NCBI GenBank assembly: GCA_021798985.1 | Contig: JAJZBI010000007.1 | Location: 62,001-126,000 of the forward strand | Reading direction: 5' to 3' | DNA from: Actinomycetes bacterium | Lineage (GTDB): Bacteria; Actinomycetota; Acidimicrobiia; Acidimicrobiales; Bog-793 | DNA length: 64,000 nt | Part shown: positions 18,966 to 27,418 of the stretch, piece by piece | Numbering within the stretch: position 1 is the stretch's first letter | Layout: every line of letters begins with the position of its first letter | Made by a program: the position numbers and the translations under genes | The notes under the pieces: generated by a model | Database searches by the model: none | What the model saw: the letters and a program-made list of their open reading frames with translations, nothing else | What the model was told of the DNA's origin: nothing

Positions 18966-19218
18966 GCGCATCGTGCGCGCGCACATCGGTGGTGCCCGCA
19001 AGGCTCGGTCCGTGACCGTTGCCGCAGGGGGGCGGGGCGCCGCGAGGTGCGCCCGTCCTCGTCGGCCGGCTGTGCGCGACGGGCGGGCGCAGCATGGATC
19101 ACCTGGGTCGCCGCGTCGCCGCGTTTGGCTGTCGGTCGGTGCGAACAAGAACAACAGCGACGCCGTGGCCCCTCCGGGCCGCACGGGCGCGGGTGGCGCG
19201 GCCTCAAAGGAGAACGCG

Positions 19219-19731
19219 GTGCCCGACCTCTGCGACCTCATCCTCGACGAGCACGAGGGGTTCCGCCGGCGGTTCGCCGAGCTGGACTCGCTGCGCGCCG
19301 CAGCGGCCGCGCCGGAGCGGCTGGCGCGGGTCTGGGGCCCGCTCGCCGAGCAGCTCGAGCTCCATGCCTCGGCCGAGGAGAGCGTCTTCTACCCCCATCT
19401 GCTGCAGGAGGGCAAGCGGGGCGAGGACGAGACGACCGACGCGATCAACGACCACAACGACATTCGCGATGCCATCCGCCAGGCAGCCTCCGAGGACACC
19501 GGCGCGGCGAGGTGGTGGGAGGCCGTCGCGTCGGCCAGGGCGGCCAACAGCGACCATATGGCCGAAGAGGAGCGAGAGGCGATCCCCGACTTTCGCGTCA
19601 GCGCGCCCGACGCCGAGCGGGAGGCGCTCGGCGCCGCCTTCGTCGCCTACCACGACGAGCATGCCGGCGGCCGGGGGCTCGACACCGCCAACAAGGACAC
19701 CGACGCCTACCTCGCCCGCCACGACGCCTGA
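19219..19731 (+). CDS. Hemerythrin HHE domain protein
   Basis: 170 residues, starting at GTG with AAAGGAGA nine bases upstream; the frame is open further upstream but without family similarity. The four-helix hemerythrin pattern is visible: CDLILDEHEGFRRRF (helix 1 histidine), LELHASAEESVFYPHLL (helix 2, H and E ligands), INDHNDIRDAI (helix 3) and SDHMAEEEREAIPDFR (helix 4). These residues bind a di-iron centre that can carry oxygen or react with NO or peroxide in relatives. It stands alone between the C25-like protein and a kinase remnant; no partner is obvious. Two other hemerythrin genes in the window (38253 and 60672) are only distantly similar. Confidence 0.88.
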   Translation: MPDLCDLILDEHEGFRRRFAELDSLRAAAAAPERLARVWGPLAEQLELHASAEESVFYPHLLQEGKRGEDETTDAINDHNDIRDAIRQAASEDTGAARWWEAVASARAANSDHMAEEEREAIPDFRVSAPDAEREALGAAFVAYHDEHAGGRGLDTANKDTDAYLARHDA

Positions 19732-19763
19732 CCGCACGCATCGCCGCACGCATCGCCGCGGCG

Positions 19764-20027
19764 GTGCCACGCGGGACGGCGCGGCCGACGCCGGGGGCGT
19801 CGCCCAGTGGCTTCGTCGGCGCCGACCGGGTGATCGTCGACATCAACGACCGCGGTGCGGGCCCCGATGATCCCCTCGTCGGGCTGTTGCCGGCGGGCGA
19901 CGAGACGGCCGAGTCGGGGCGAGGGCTGTGGATCGCGCACCAGCTCGACCTCGAGGTCACGATGCTCGTGGAGGACGGCTTCACGGTCCGGGTGCGAGCG
20001 GAGCGGGACCTGTCCGCCGCCACCTGA
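19764..20027 (+). pseudogene. C-terminal remnant of an RsbW-like anti-sigma histidine-kinase-type ATPase
   Basis: The frame ending at 20027 encodes VIVDINDRGAGPDD followed by ESGRGLWIAHQLDLEVTM, which match the G1 box (DxGxG) and the GRGLWI box of the HATPase_c domain in anti-sigma regulatory kinases. The N box and the whole N-terminal half, about 70 residues, are missing; upstream the frame runs through the hemerythrin gene's shadow and is not protein-like. GTG at 19764 would give an 87-residue product, but it could not form a complete ATP site. It starts 32 bases after the hemerythrin stop. A truncated gene is the best reading. Confidence 0.6.
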
Positions 20028-20291
20028 GCGGGTCGGCGCCGCGCGAGGGGCCGTGCCGGCGAGTGCGGCGTTACGGCGCGATGCGCTCGAGGCCTGCCCG
20101 AGCCGGTCGGGTGCCGCGCCCGTCCAGGTCGCGTCGCCCACGCGCTCCCCGGTGGTCGCCCGTTTCCTGTCCGCCAACGCACGGCGCGGCCCTCGCCCGT
20201 CCCCGCGTCGCGCCACGAAGCCGCCCGCGGAGACGAGCGTGGCCGCGCTGGGCGCTGCCCGGGCGGCCACGCCCTGGCGTACCGTGGCCCG

Positions 20292-20696
20292 TCAGCGCGC
20301 GCCGGCGCCTTCTCGGTACTCGAGCTCGGGGTAGGCGTGCTGGTCAAAGGCGCGGACCAAGCATTGGATCGCCTCGAGCAGCTCGACCGTCTGCTTGCGG
20401 GGCAGCCAGCGCGAGAGCCGGATGACGAGGCGAGCGTTGCCGACGGCGACGCCGGCGATACGCGGCTCGGCCGGCAATAGGACCGCCAGGTAGCTGGCGA
20501 GCACGCAGCGGCTCGAGTCGCGAGCGATCCCGCGCGCTCCGTCCCGAGCGAGCCGAGCCGCGATGGCGTCGGGTTCGTGACCGAACGCGCACAGGAAATC
20601 CAGCGCTTGTTGGCAGACCTCGCCGGGCATGAGCCTGCGCCGGGCACGCGGGAGGCCTGAATCGAGGGAATGGTCCTGCACCACCGAACACCGCAT
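20292..20696 (-). CDS. Small conserved hypothetical protein (actinobacterial type)
   Basis: The product is 134 residues from ATG at 20696, or 112 from ATG at 20630 (MPGEVCQQALDF), where similarity to family-like sequence begins. It contains CVLASYLAVLLPAEP near the middle and a basic helix RLSRWLPRKQTVELLEAIQ. Short proteins with a C(P/V)xAxYL motif are common in actinobacteria and have no known role. GAGGA precedes the 20696 start. A palindrome, ATATCGT-AGA-ACGATAT, lies 18 bases upstream, so the gene may be regulated. The CLC channel gene lies upstream on the same strand. Confidence 0.65.
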   Translation of the reverse strand: MRCSVVQDHSLDSGLPRARRRLMPGEVCQQALDFLCAFGHEPDAIAARLARDGARGIARDSSRCVLASYLAVLLPAEPRIAGVAVGNARLVIRLSRWLPRKQTVELLEAIQCLVRAFDQHAYPELEYREGAGAR

Positions 20697-20713
20697 CCCC
20701 AATCCTCGCTTAC

Positions 20714-20730
20714 ATATCGTAGAACGATAT
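20714..20730. promoter_or_regulatory. Palindrome ATATCGT-N3-ACGATAT in a likely promoter
   Basis: A perfect 7-3-7 inverted repeat. On the minus strand it sits between TTGCTT (20739-20734) and TATGTA (20716-20711), spaced 17 bases as in a sigma-A-type promoter, upstream of the small hypothetical gene. The AT-rich palindrome stands out in this very GC-rich sequence. The octamer TATCGTAG inside it recurs at 22882 and 37196. Confidence 0.6.
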
Positions 20731-20847
20731 AAGAAGCAATTTGGCTCTACCCGCCGTCCGCCGTGGCCATGCGCTCGTCACGGGCGCGCACCGGCGGGAC
20801 GAGCGTTGGGTCTCGGCCATGCTGTCCGGCCCGCCGTGCTTGCTTAC

Positions 20848-22698
20848 TCAGGCCTCCTCGACGCCCTCCAACGGCTCGGCAGCGGTCGTGGCGCGCAGGC
20901 GCCGCAAGGTGAGGACGCGCTCGGCGTAGCGCTCTTCTTCGAGGAGGCGTTGGCGCGCCGCGAGGAGGTCGAACTCGGTGATGAGGCCGTCGAGGCGGCC
21001 GGGATCGTCCCGGTCGACCACCGGGAGCGCGCCGAGCTCGAAGGCGGCCATCCGGTCGGCCACGTTGCGCAGGATCTCGTCGGGATGGGCGATCGCGTGC
21101 GGAGTGATCATGACCTCGGCCACCCGCTGCCGGCCCACGCGCTCGGTGAGGACGATCGACCAGGGCAAAACGCCGACCATGCGACCGGTGGCGTCGAGCA
21201 CCGGGTAGAGGCGCTGGCGCCGCTCGGGTGAGCCCTCGGGCAGGTTGGCGTAGACCTCGGCGAGGGGACGCTCGGTGTCCACGGTGTACACGTCGGTGTC
21301 CATCACCTCTCGGACGAAGGTCGCCTCGAGGGGATCGACGGCGTACTCCCGCATCACATGGAAGCCACGGCGCGCGACTTTCTCGGTGAGGATCGAACGC
21401 TTCAGCACGAGCACGCTCACGAGGTGCGCGACCGTGGCCGAGACGAGGAGGGCGAGCACGCTGTTTTGATCGTGGGTCAGCTCGAAGGCGAAGATGATCG
21501 CGGTGAAGGGGGACCGCGTCACTCCCCCGAGCGAGCCTGCCATCCCGAGCAGGCCGAACACGCCGACCGACGCGCCCGGCAGTACGTGGCCGAGGAGGCC
21601 GCCGATCGCGGCGCCCATCATGAGGATCGGCGCCAGGATGCCGCCACTCGTCCCGCCCCCGAGCCCGGCCGCCCAGATCACCATCTTCACGACGAAGAGC
21701 ACGATCAGAGCCTGCACGCCGAGGTGACCGAGGAGCTCGGCGTGGATCGTGTTGTAGCCCACGCCGAGGGCGCGGGGATCGATCAGGCCGCCAAGCCCGA
21801 TGACGAGCCCGCCGATGAGCGGCCACCACATCCAGTGCAGGTGGCGGGAGAGCTTCTTAAACAGGTCCTCGCAGCCGTAGACGGCCTGGGTCATCACCCA
21901 CGCCCCGATCCCGGTGGCAACGCCGATTGCCGCCGCGCCGAGCAAGACCACGCCCCCGAGCGGTGGATGGTGGGGGACGGGGAACAGGGGCTGGGGGGCA
22001 ACGAGGCCGGCGTTTGCCATCACCATGCGCAGGCCGTCGGCGGTCGCCGACGCGAGGCCGATCAGCACCATCGAGCGTGGCTTGAACTCGAAGGCGAGCA
22101 GCTCGACGCCAAAGAGCGTGGCGGCGACCGGCGTGCCGAACACCGCGCTCATGCCGGCGGCGGCGCCGGCGACGAGGAGCGCCCGGCGCTGGGCGGCGGT
22201 AAGCCGGAAGAGCTGGCCGACGATCGAGCCGACGGCGCCTCCCGTCAAGATGATCGGTCCCTCGGCGCCGAACGGGCCACCGGTGCCGATGCTGACGGCG
22301 CTGGCGATCGGCTTCAAGATGGCGAGGCGCGGCTGGACCTTGCTCCCGTTGATGAGGATGTTCTCCATCGCCTCGGGGATGCCGTGGCCGCGGATCTGCT
22401 CGGAGCCAAAGCGCGCCATGAGCCCGACGATGAGCCCGCCGCCCACGGGGATCACGATGGCGATGGCCCCAAGCGTCGTGGCGTTGGGGGAGACGAGGTG
22501 GATGCCGAGGCGTTGGTAGTACAAGAGGTTGGTGAAAAAGCCGATCATGTCCAACAGGGCGAGCGACACGCCGGCCCCGAGGACGCCGACCGCGATGGCG
22601 AGCGGCACGAGGCGCAAGATCACCGGCGCGGTGGTGAAGTCGCCGAGCGCGCGCTCGGCTGTGTCCCGGGGTCGCCGCTCTTCCCCGAGGTAGGACAT
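20848..22698 (-). CDS. CLC-type chloride channel/antiporter with C-terminal CBS pair
   Basis: 616 residues. The membrane part (about 20-440) contains GHGIPEAMEN near 103, GGPFGAEGPIILTGG near 142 with the gating glutamate of the GxExP motif, GMSAVFGTPVAATLFGVEL, and GGTSGGILAPILMMGA, which corresponds to the GxFxP selectivity segment. The C-terminal 140 residues hold two CBS domains (VREVMDTDVYTVDTERPL and VAEVMITPHAIAHPDEILR), which bind adenine nucleotides in relatives. ATG at 22698 follows GAGAGG; a further upstream frame is arginine/proline-rich and was rejected. It is divergent from a MarR-DUF488 gene across a 226-base gap that carries an inverted repeat. Channel versus proton antiporter cannot be decided here. 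Confidence 0.9.
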   Translation of the reverse strand: MSYLGEERRPRDTAERALGDFTTAPVILRLVPLAIAVGVLGAGVSLALLDMIGFFTNLLYYQRLGIHLVSPNATTLGAIAIVIPVGGGLIVGLMARFGSEQIRGHGIPEAMENILINGSKVQPRLAILKPIASAVSIGTGGPFGAEGPIILTGGAVGSIVGQLFRLTAAQRRALLVAGAAAGMSAVFGTPVAATLFGVELLAFEFKPRSMVLIGLASATADGLRMVMANAGLVAPQPLFPVPHHPPLGGVVLLGAAAIGVATGIGAWVMTQAVYGCEDLFKKLSRHLHWMWWPLIGGLVIGLGGLIDPRALGVGYNTIHAELLGHLGVQALIVLFVVKMVIWAAGLGGGTSGGILAPILMMGAAIGGLLGHVLPGASVGVFGLLGMAGSLGGVTRSPFTAIIFAFELTHDQNSVLALLVSATVAHLVSVLVLKRSILTEKVARRGFHVMREYAVDPLEATFVREVMDTDVYTVDTERPLAEVYANLPEGSPERRQRLYPVLDATGRMVGVLPWSIVLTERVGRQRVAEVMITPHAIAHPDEILRNVADRMAAFELGALPVVDRDDPGRLDGLITEFDLLAARQRLLEEERYAERVLTLRRLRATTAAEPLEGVEEA

Positions 22699-22870
22699 CT
22701 CGCTCGCCTCTCCGGCGCCGGGTCGTGGAGCATCGTGGACCGGCGCGCTGAGGACGACGCCTTCGGTTGCCTGCGCATGGTCCTGGCCGGGCCGGGGGTC
22801 TTGGGGGTTCACCTGTGGAGCCCGGGGCACGGGATCGGCCGCGCGGGTGCGAAGCGATTTACTTCCATCG

Positions 22871-22921
22871 GGTCACGATGTTATCGTAGTAGGCGCACAT
22901 GGCGCCCGAGTTATCGTGACC
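22871..22921. promoter_or_regulatory. Inverted-repeat operator between CLC and MarR-DUF488 genes
   Basis: GGTCACGAT (22871-22879) and ATCGTGACC (22913-22921) are perfect 9-base inverted arms 33 bases apart. The left arm is also part of a tighter palindrome ACGAT-GTT-ATCGT (22875-22887), and TTATCGT occurs twice (22881 and 22911). The right arm touches the probable GTG start of the MarR gene. This is what an autoregulated MarR operator would look like; binding is not shown. Confidence 0.6.
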
Positions 22922-22924
22922 GCA

Positions 22925-23734
22925 GTGACCCTGCCCGACTCGGCGTACGCGCGCTTGCTCGCTCTCCGCACGGGGCTGCGCCATTTCGAGCGCTGGAGCG
23001 CGCAGCAGGCCGAAGCGGCGGGGCTCACGCCCGCGCAGCACCAGCTGCTCCTCGCGATCCGCGGGCACGGCGATGCTGATGGTCCGACGGTTGGCGAGGT
23101 CGCGGACTACCTACTCCTGCGTCACCACAGCGCGGTGGGGCTCGTGGATCGCGCGGAAGCGGCCGGGTTGGTCCGGCGACGGCGCAGCGAAGCGGACCAT
23201 CGGGTGGTCCGCCTGCAGCTCACCGACGAAGGGGCGAGCCGTCTCGAGGCGCTCTCGGCGCTGCACCTCGAAGAGCTCGAGCGCCTCGCGCTGGACCTGC
23301 CGAGCGCGTGGGCCGGACTGGCGCCGGTTCGGCGGGCGCACGGGCTCGGAGGCGAGCCCGACGAGCCGCCGGCGCGAGGCGATGGCGCCGTGGCGGTTGC
23401 CCGGGTCTACGACGAGTCGCCGCGCGGCGCGCGGCGCGTGCTCGTCGACCGCCTGTGGCCACGTGGCATCGCCAAGGCCCAAGCGCCCTTTGATGAGTGG
23501 GTGAAGGAGGTCGCGCCGAGCACGGAGCTGCGCAAGTGGTACGGGCACCGCCCCGAGCGCTTCGCCGAGTTCGCCCGGCGCTATGAGGAGGAGCTCTCCG
23601 CCAAGGCGACGCGCGAGGTGCTTGCGGCGCTTCGGGCCGCGGCGGCTGAGCAGACCCTCGTCCTCGTCACGGCGACCAAGGATCTCGAGCGCTCCGGCGC
23701 GATGGTGCTGATGGACGTGCTGAACAAGCGCTGA
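22925..23734 (+). CDS. MarR-type regulator fused to a DUF488 domain
   Basis: 269 residues from GTG at 22925 (GTG at 22916 is also possible; neither has a ribosome site, so a leaderless message is likely). Residues 10-135 are a winged-helix MarR domain: LTPAQHQLLLAIRGHG, VGEVADYLLLRHHSAVGLVD for the recognition region and RRRRSEADHRVVRLQLTDEG for the wing. Residues 155-269 are a DUF488 domain: ARVYDESPRG, RVLVDRLWPRGIAK and FDEWVKEVAPSTELRKWYGH, then TLVLVTATKD. Both domains usually occur as separate proteins. The reading frame between them is continuous, with a proline/alanine/glycine linker near 140-155. A regulator whose DUF488 part senses the signal is inferred. Confidence 0.85.
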   Translation: MTLPDSAYARLLALRTGLRHFERWSAQQAEAAGLTPAQHQLLLAIRGHGDADGPTVGEVADYLLLRHHSAVGLVDRAEAAGLVRRRRSEADHRVVRLQLTDEGASRLEALSALHLEELERLALDLPSAWAGLAPVRRAHGLGGEPDEPPARGDGAVAVARVYDESPRGARRVLVDRLWPRGIAKAQAPFDEWVKEVAPSTELRKWYGHRPERFAEFARRYEEELSAKATREVLAALRAAAAEQTLVLVTATKDLERSGAMVLMDVLNKR

Positions 23735-23744
23735 GCGCCGCCGG

Positions 23745-23767
23745 GCGCGCCCGCTGGTCCGGCGCGC
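23745..23767. terminator. Hairpin after MarR-DUF488
   Basis: GCGCGCC (23745-23751) pairs with GGCGCGC (23761-23767) around a 9-base loop, 11 bases after the stop codon. The following gene is convergent. Confidence 0.4.
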
Positions 23768-23941
23768 GCCGACCCGGCGGGGACCAGATGATGACCTTGG
23801 CGCCCCAGCCTGGCGTGCCGCGGCGCATCGAGACGCGCCACGGGTCACCGCCCGGGCGTGGGCGGTGCCCCGTTGGATGCGCGTGGATGCCGCACCGCCA
23901 GCGGCCAGTCGAGCCCGGCCGAGGGCGCCAGCGCCGGCGCC

Positions 23942-25519
23942 TCAGACCTTGACCGCTGGAGAGACGCCGAGGCGCTTGCCGTGGACGTCGAGGGCGGCGA
24001 CCGCGACGTACCCGCCGGTCGGGTGCGCGGTGATCGCCGTCTCGAAGCCCGACTTCGGCACGAGCGCGATCGGGTCGAGCGAGGTCGCGCTCTTGCCCGA
24101 GAGCACCTGCCAGTGGGCGACCTGCGTCGCGCCGTTCCAGCTGGCGTGCAGGGCGTAGCCGCCGATCTGATCGGCGGCCGCCACGAGCTTGGGTGGCGTG
24201 CTCGGCGTCGCCGTCCAGTCAAAGCGGAACGCCCGGTAGGACTGGTCGTTGGTGGGGAAGCGGAGGTCGTAGAGGAGCTCGCCGTTCGAGCGGAACTCGC
24301 TCGAGTACGGCTCGGTCCCCCAGCCCACGAAGACGTTGCCGTTGGGGAGCACCTGCACGCTGCCCTCGTAGTAGGTGAGGAGCCCGGCGGGGTGCGTGTA
24401 GGCCCGCGCCAGCGTCGCGCGCTTGTGCGCCGTGTCGAGATTCAGCACGAGGGCCCGGGACTGCTTCTCCTCGGCCGGGTAGGCACCGTCGTCGAAGATC
24501 GTGATCTGGTTCGCCCCGATCCGGCGGATGTGGTGCTGCCACTCGAAGTTCGCGCCAGGTCCGATGCTGAAGTCGGACTTCTTTCCGCCGAGCCGCCAGA
24601 CGACGGCGCCGGTGCGCCGGTCGATCAGGTAGGCGGCCCAGGTGCTGCGCGCCGAGATCAACAGGTGGTCCGCGTCCCACGGGGCCACTGAATTGATGTG
24701 GAAGTAATCCTGCGGCCCCTTGCCCTGCATCTTGATGTAGGACTCGGACACGGGCACGTGGTCGAGGCTGTTCCACTGGAAGAGCACCTTGCCGGTGGCG
24801 ATGTCGATCTCTTGGACCACACCTTCGTAGGCCACCCCGTTCGCCGGTCCCCCGATCGCCGTCAGATCGGCGGCCCGGGTCGTGTAGGCGGTGATGAGCG
24901 CCGTGTTCTGGGGCGTGATGTTGAACTCGTGGAGGTCGGCTTGCAGGCCGTTGCCCGCCTTGACCGTCGCGACCGGCTCGTAGGACTGGTTGAGGATGTA
25001 GCCGTTGCCGTAGCCGATGCCGGTCACGATCTTCCCGGTCCAGTAGATCAGCACTGGCTTGCCGCGGTAGTTCTGCACCTGCAGGTTCGTCGCGAACGGC
25101 GGCGACTCCTTGAACCAGACGAGCGAGCCGTTCGGGTTCGTGATCATCATTCCGGTCATGCCGAGCCCCTGCTCGACCGCTTCCGCGGTGGTGAGGGCGC
25201 GCCCCACCGGGAGCGGGCTCGGCGTCATCATCACGAGCCCCATCGTGGGGTCGACGCCGTAGTCGGTGAGCTGGAGCGACGGAGGAATGATGTCGGGCTC
25301 CGTCCGGAAATGCCCACGCGGCGGCGTCGCGACCAGACGGGGGACGGGGCCGGCCGAGGCGGTCCCCGGCTCGGCCAGGCCGAGCCCGAGGCTGCCTCCC
25401 GCGCCCAGCGCCGCGAGGCCGAGGGCCCCCTTCCCGCCACGGGCAAGGAACGCCCGCCGGGAGAGGCCCGGATGGACAGCAGTCGGGGTTGGATCGGCCT
25501 CGCCGGTTCGTGGGTGCAT
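23942..25519 (-). CDS. Tat-exported arylsulfotransferase-like protein, copy 1
   Basis: 525 residues. A twin-arginine signal, SRRAFLARGGKGALGLAALG at about residues 24-43, points to export of a folded protein. The mature part is a beta-propeller of the arylsulfotransferase (ASST) family: GNGYILNQSYEPV, DLHEFNITPQNTALITAY, EIDIATGKVLFQWNSLDHV, YFHINSVAPWDADHLLISAR, WRLGGKKSDF and FEWQHHIRRI. The histidines in DLHEF, YFHINS and WQHHIR match positions of the ASST active site. The C-terminal 80 residues are an Ig/FnIII-like domain (LHASWNGATQVAHWQVL). ATG at 25519 follows AGGGAA. Family members transfer sulfate between phenols or have unknown roles; the substrate is unknown. It strongly resembles the protein at 27419-28996, which has the same length. 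Confidence 0.85.
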   Translation of the reverse strand: MHPRTGEADPTPTAVHPGLSRRAFLARGGKGALGLAALGAGGSLGLGLAEPGTASAGPVPRLVATPPRGHFRTEPDIIPPSLQLTDYGVDPTMGLVMMTPSPLPVGRALTTAEAVEQGLGMTGMMITNPNGSLVWFKESPPFATNLQVQNYRGKPVLIYWTGKIVTGIGYGNGYILNQSYEPVATVKAGNGLQADLHEFNITPQNTALITAYTTRAADLTAIGGPANGVAYEGVVQEIDIATGKVLFQWNSLDHVPVSESYIKMQGKGPQDYFHINSVAPWDADHLLISARSTWAAYLIDRRTGAVVWRLGGKKSDFSIGPGANFEWQHHIRRIGANQITIFDDGAYPAEEKQSRALVLNLDTAHKRATLARAYTHPAGLLTYYEGSVQVLPNGNVFVGWGTEPYSSEFRSNGELLYDLRFPTNDQSYRAFRFDWTATPSTPPKLVAAADQIGGYALHASWNGATQVAHWQVLSGKSATSLDPIALVPKSGFETAITAHPTGGYVAVAALDVHGKRLGVSPAVKV

Positions 25520-25893
25520 GGGTTCCCTCTCTCGCTCGCCCGGTGTCGGCCATCGTCTGGGCCGAACCTGGACGCCAGCTGTGAGTTTGTTAATGAATCT
25601 GTCAGGGAGCTTCATTTGTAACGAGACCGACATCGACTCGTTCCCGTGCGGTTTTCCCGCGCCAGCTGCACGGCGACGCTGACGAGCCGATCGAGCGCCA
25701 GCTCCCGGCAGAGCACGCACCGCTCACAAACCAATCATTCCCACGATGATCGAAACGCAGACACGTACGCTAGCTTCGATGTTGCAAATTGATTACGGAT
25801 GGGAAGCAGTGCGGTGAACCGTGACCGATCCACACGCGGTGCTGCGCTGGGCGCTCAGGCGGCCGGCACGAGGTGTCGCAGAGAGGAGTCCCG
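25520..25893. other. Divergent promoter region, no gene seen
   Basis: The 374-base gap separates copy 1 of the arylsulfotransferase-like gene from the solute-binding lipoprotein gene. It is noticeably richer in A and T than its surroundings (near 25585-25625 and 25730-25800), as expected for two promoters. No perfect long palindrome was found. Confidence 0.5.
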
Positions 25894-27270
25894 ATGGTGA
25901 GGAAGTTGAAGCGAGCGGTTCCCATCACGCTGTCACTCGGCGGCATCGCCGTCCTGGCGGCGGCGTGCGGCGGTGGCGGCTCAACGGGGGCGACGAAGTC
26001 GACGACGCCGGCCAAATCGTTCGCCGGCCAGTCCCTCACCGTGCTCGACGGTGCGCCGACGGGTGCCGATGCGCATCAGATGCAGCAGTACTACAACGAC
26101 ATCGCGCGCCTGTTCCACAAGCGGACCGGGGCGACGCTGCACTGGGACTACTACGCGAGCCCGGCGAACGAGGTCACGACGGTCGAGACCTCCACGGTCT
26201 CAGGGAGCGGGCCGGACGTGATCTCCTATGGGACCTCTTTCGTCGGCACCTTGTGGGCGACGGGCGATTTCGCTCCACTCAGCCAGAAGGACTGGAAGGT
26301 CCTCGGCGGTCAGGGCTCGTTCATTAAGGCAGACCTGTTCGATTCGGGAGTGAGCCCGTCGAAGTCCATTGGCGTACCGAACGAGACGAACCCGTTCACC
26401 CTCGTCTACAACACGGCCGACTTCAAAAAGGCCGGTATCACCTCACCGCCGAAGACCTGGACCCAGCTCGTCAATGACGCGAAGCAGATCCAATCCAAGG
26501 TCCCGGGGGTCTCTGGTCTCGGCATCGACCCGAGCGATCCCTACGATCCATGGAAGAGCATCTACTTCCTCAACTTGCAGATGGGCGGGAAGAAGTGGGT
26601 GAGCGCGAACGCAAAGCAGGTGCGCCTCGACACGCCGACCATGCGGCAGGCCGTCAACTTCTACTTCTCGCTCTACTCGCACTTCCACATCGTCCCCAAG
26701 CAGGCGCTCGGCTGGAACGGTGCCGAGATGGGGTCGGCCTTTGATGCGAACAAGGTGGCGATGGTGATCATCGGCGGCTACGGCTACAAGGCCGCTGCGG
26801 TCGGCACGCCGGCTCAGGGTCACGTCGGCTTCGCGTTGCTGCCGACCATCCCCTACGGTCACTCGACTCTGCCCAAGGGCGCGCAGCCGATCGAGACCGA
26901 GACCACCGGCAACTACTGGGCGATCCCCAAGTACGCCGCGAAGAAGGAGCAGCTCGCGCTGGCGTTCGAGAAGATCACGCTCAGCCGCGCGATCCAGCTC
27001 GACCAGTTCAAGCTGCTGGGATGGATCCCGGTCAACCACGCCGGAGTGAAGGCCGTCGAGTCGTACTCCAAGACCGCCGTCCCCTTCGTGAAGGCCGAGA
27101 GCTCGGCGCTGCCGACCTCGGTCGCTCCGGTGTGGTCCTATGTCGAAACCGGCATGGAGACGGCCATCGGCAACATCGCCAGCCACATGGCGACGAGCGG
27201 GGGCTGGTCGTCGGCCTATGCGGACCAGCAGCTGTCGACGGCGCAGGCGACCGCCGCGGCGCACACCTGA
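25894..27270 (+). CDS. Extracellular solute-binding lipoprotein of an ABC importer (orphan)
   Basis: 458 residues. MVRKLKRAVPITLSLGGIAV leads to the lipobox LAAAC, followed by glycine/serine residues typical of a lipid-anchored protein. The rest matches family 1 (sugar-type) solute-binding proteins: SGPDVISYGTSFVGTLWATGDF, GVPNETNPFTLVYNTADFKKAG, PKTWTQLVNDAKQIQS and NYWAIPKYAAKKEQLALAFE. ATG at 25894 follows GAGAGGAG. No permease or ATPase gene is near; the neighbours on both sides are arylsulfotransferase-like genes on the other strand. The ligand may be a sugar or a sulfated or aromatic compound; the last idea rests only on neighbours. Confidence 0.9.
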   Translation: MVRKLKRAVPITLSLGGIAVLAAACGGGGSTGATKSTTPAKSFAGQSLTVLDGAPTGADAHQMQQYYNDIARLFHKRTGATLHWDYYASPANEVTTVETSTVSGSGPDVISYGTSFVGTLWATGDFAPLSQKDWKVLGGQGSFIKADLFDSGVSPSKSIGVPNETNPFTLVYNTADFKKAGITSPPKTWTQLVNDAKQIQSKVPGVSGLGIDPSDPYDPWKSIYFLNLQMGGKKWVSANAKQVRLDTPTMRQAVNFYFSLYSHFHIVPKQALGWNGAEMGSAFDANKVAMVIIGGYGYKAAAVGTPAQGHVGFALLPTIPYGHSTLPKGAQPIETETTGNYWAIPKYAAKKEQLALAFEKITLSRAIQLDQFKLLGWIPVNHAGVKAVESYSKTAVPFVKAESSALPTSVAPVWSYVETGMETAIGNIASHMATSGGWSSAYADQQLSTAQATAAAHT

Positions 27271-27308
27271 GGCCACTCGCTCGGCCAGGCAGTTCGGCCA
27301 GGACAAGC

Positions 27309-27350
27309 CCACCGCTGCGGCGCTCGCGATCGCGGGTGCCGCAGCGGTGG
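27309..27350. terminator. Strong hairpin between convergent genes
   Basis: CCACCGCTGCGGC (27309-27321) and GCCGCAGCGGTGG (27338-27350) form a perfect 13-bp stem with a 16-base loop. It lies in the 148-base gap between the solute-binding gene and the convergent second arylsulfotransferase-like gene, and probably terminates both. Confidence 0.65.
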
Positions 27351-27418
27351 CGCGCGACCGGGCCATGGGGTCGGCGGCCGGTGTCTCGGGCGGCCGTTGC
27401 CTGCAGGTCCCCCTGCGT

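Noticed and set aside
21358-23079. Long rightward frame opposite the CLC-CBS gene
   Set aside because: It is antisense to well-defined CLC motifs and consists of charged low-complexity sequence.
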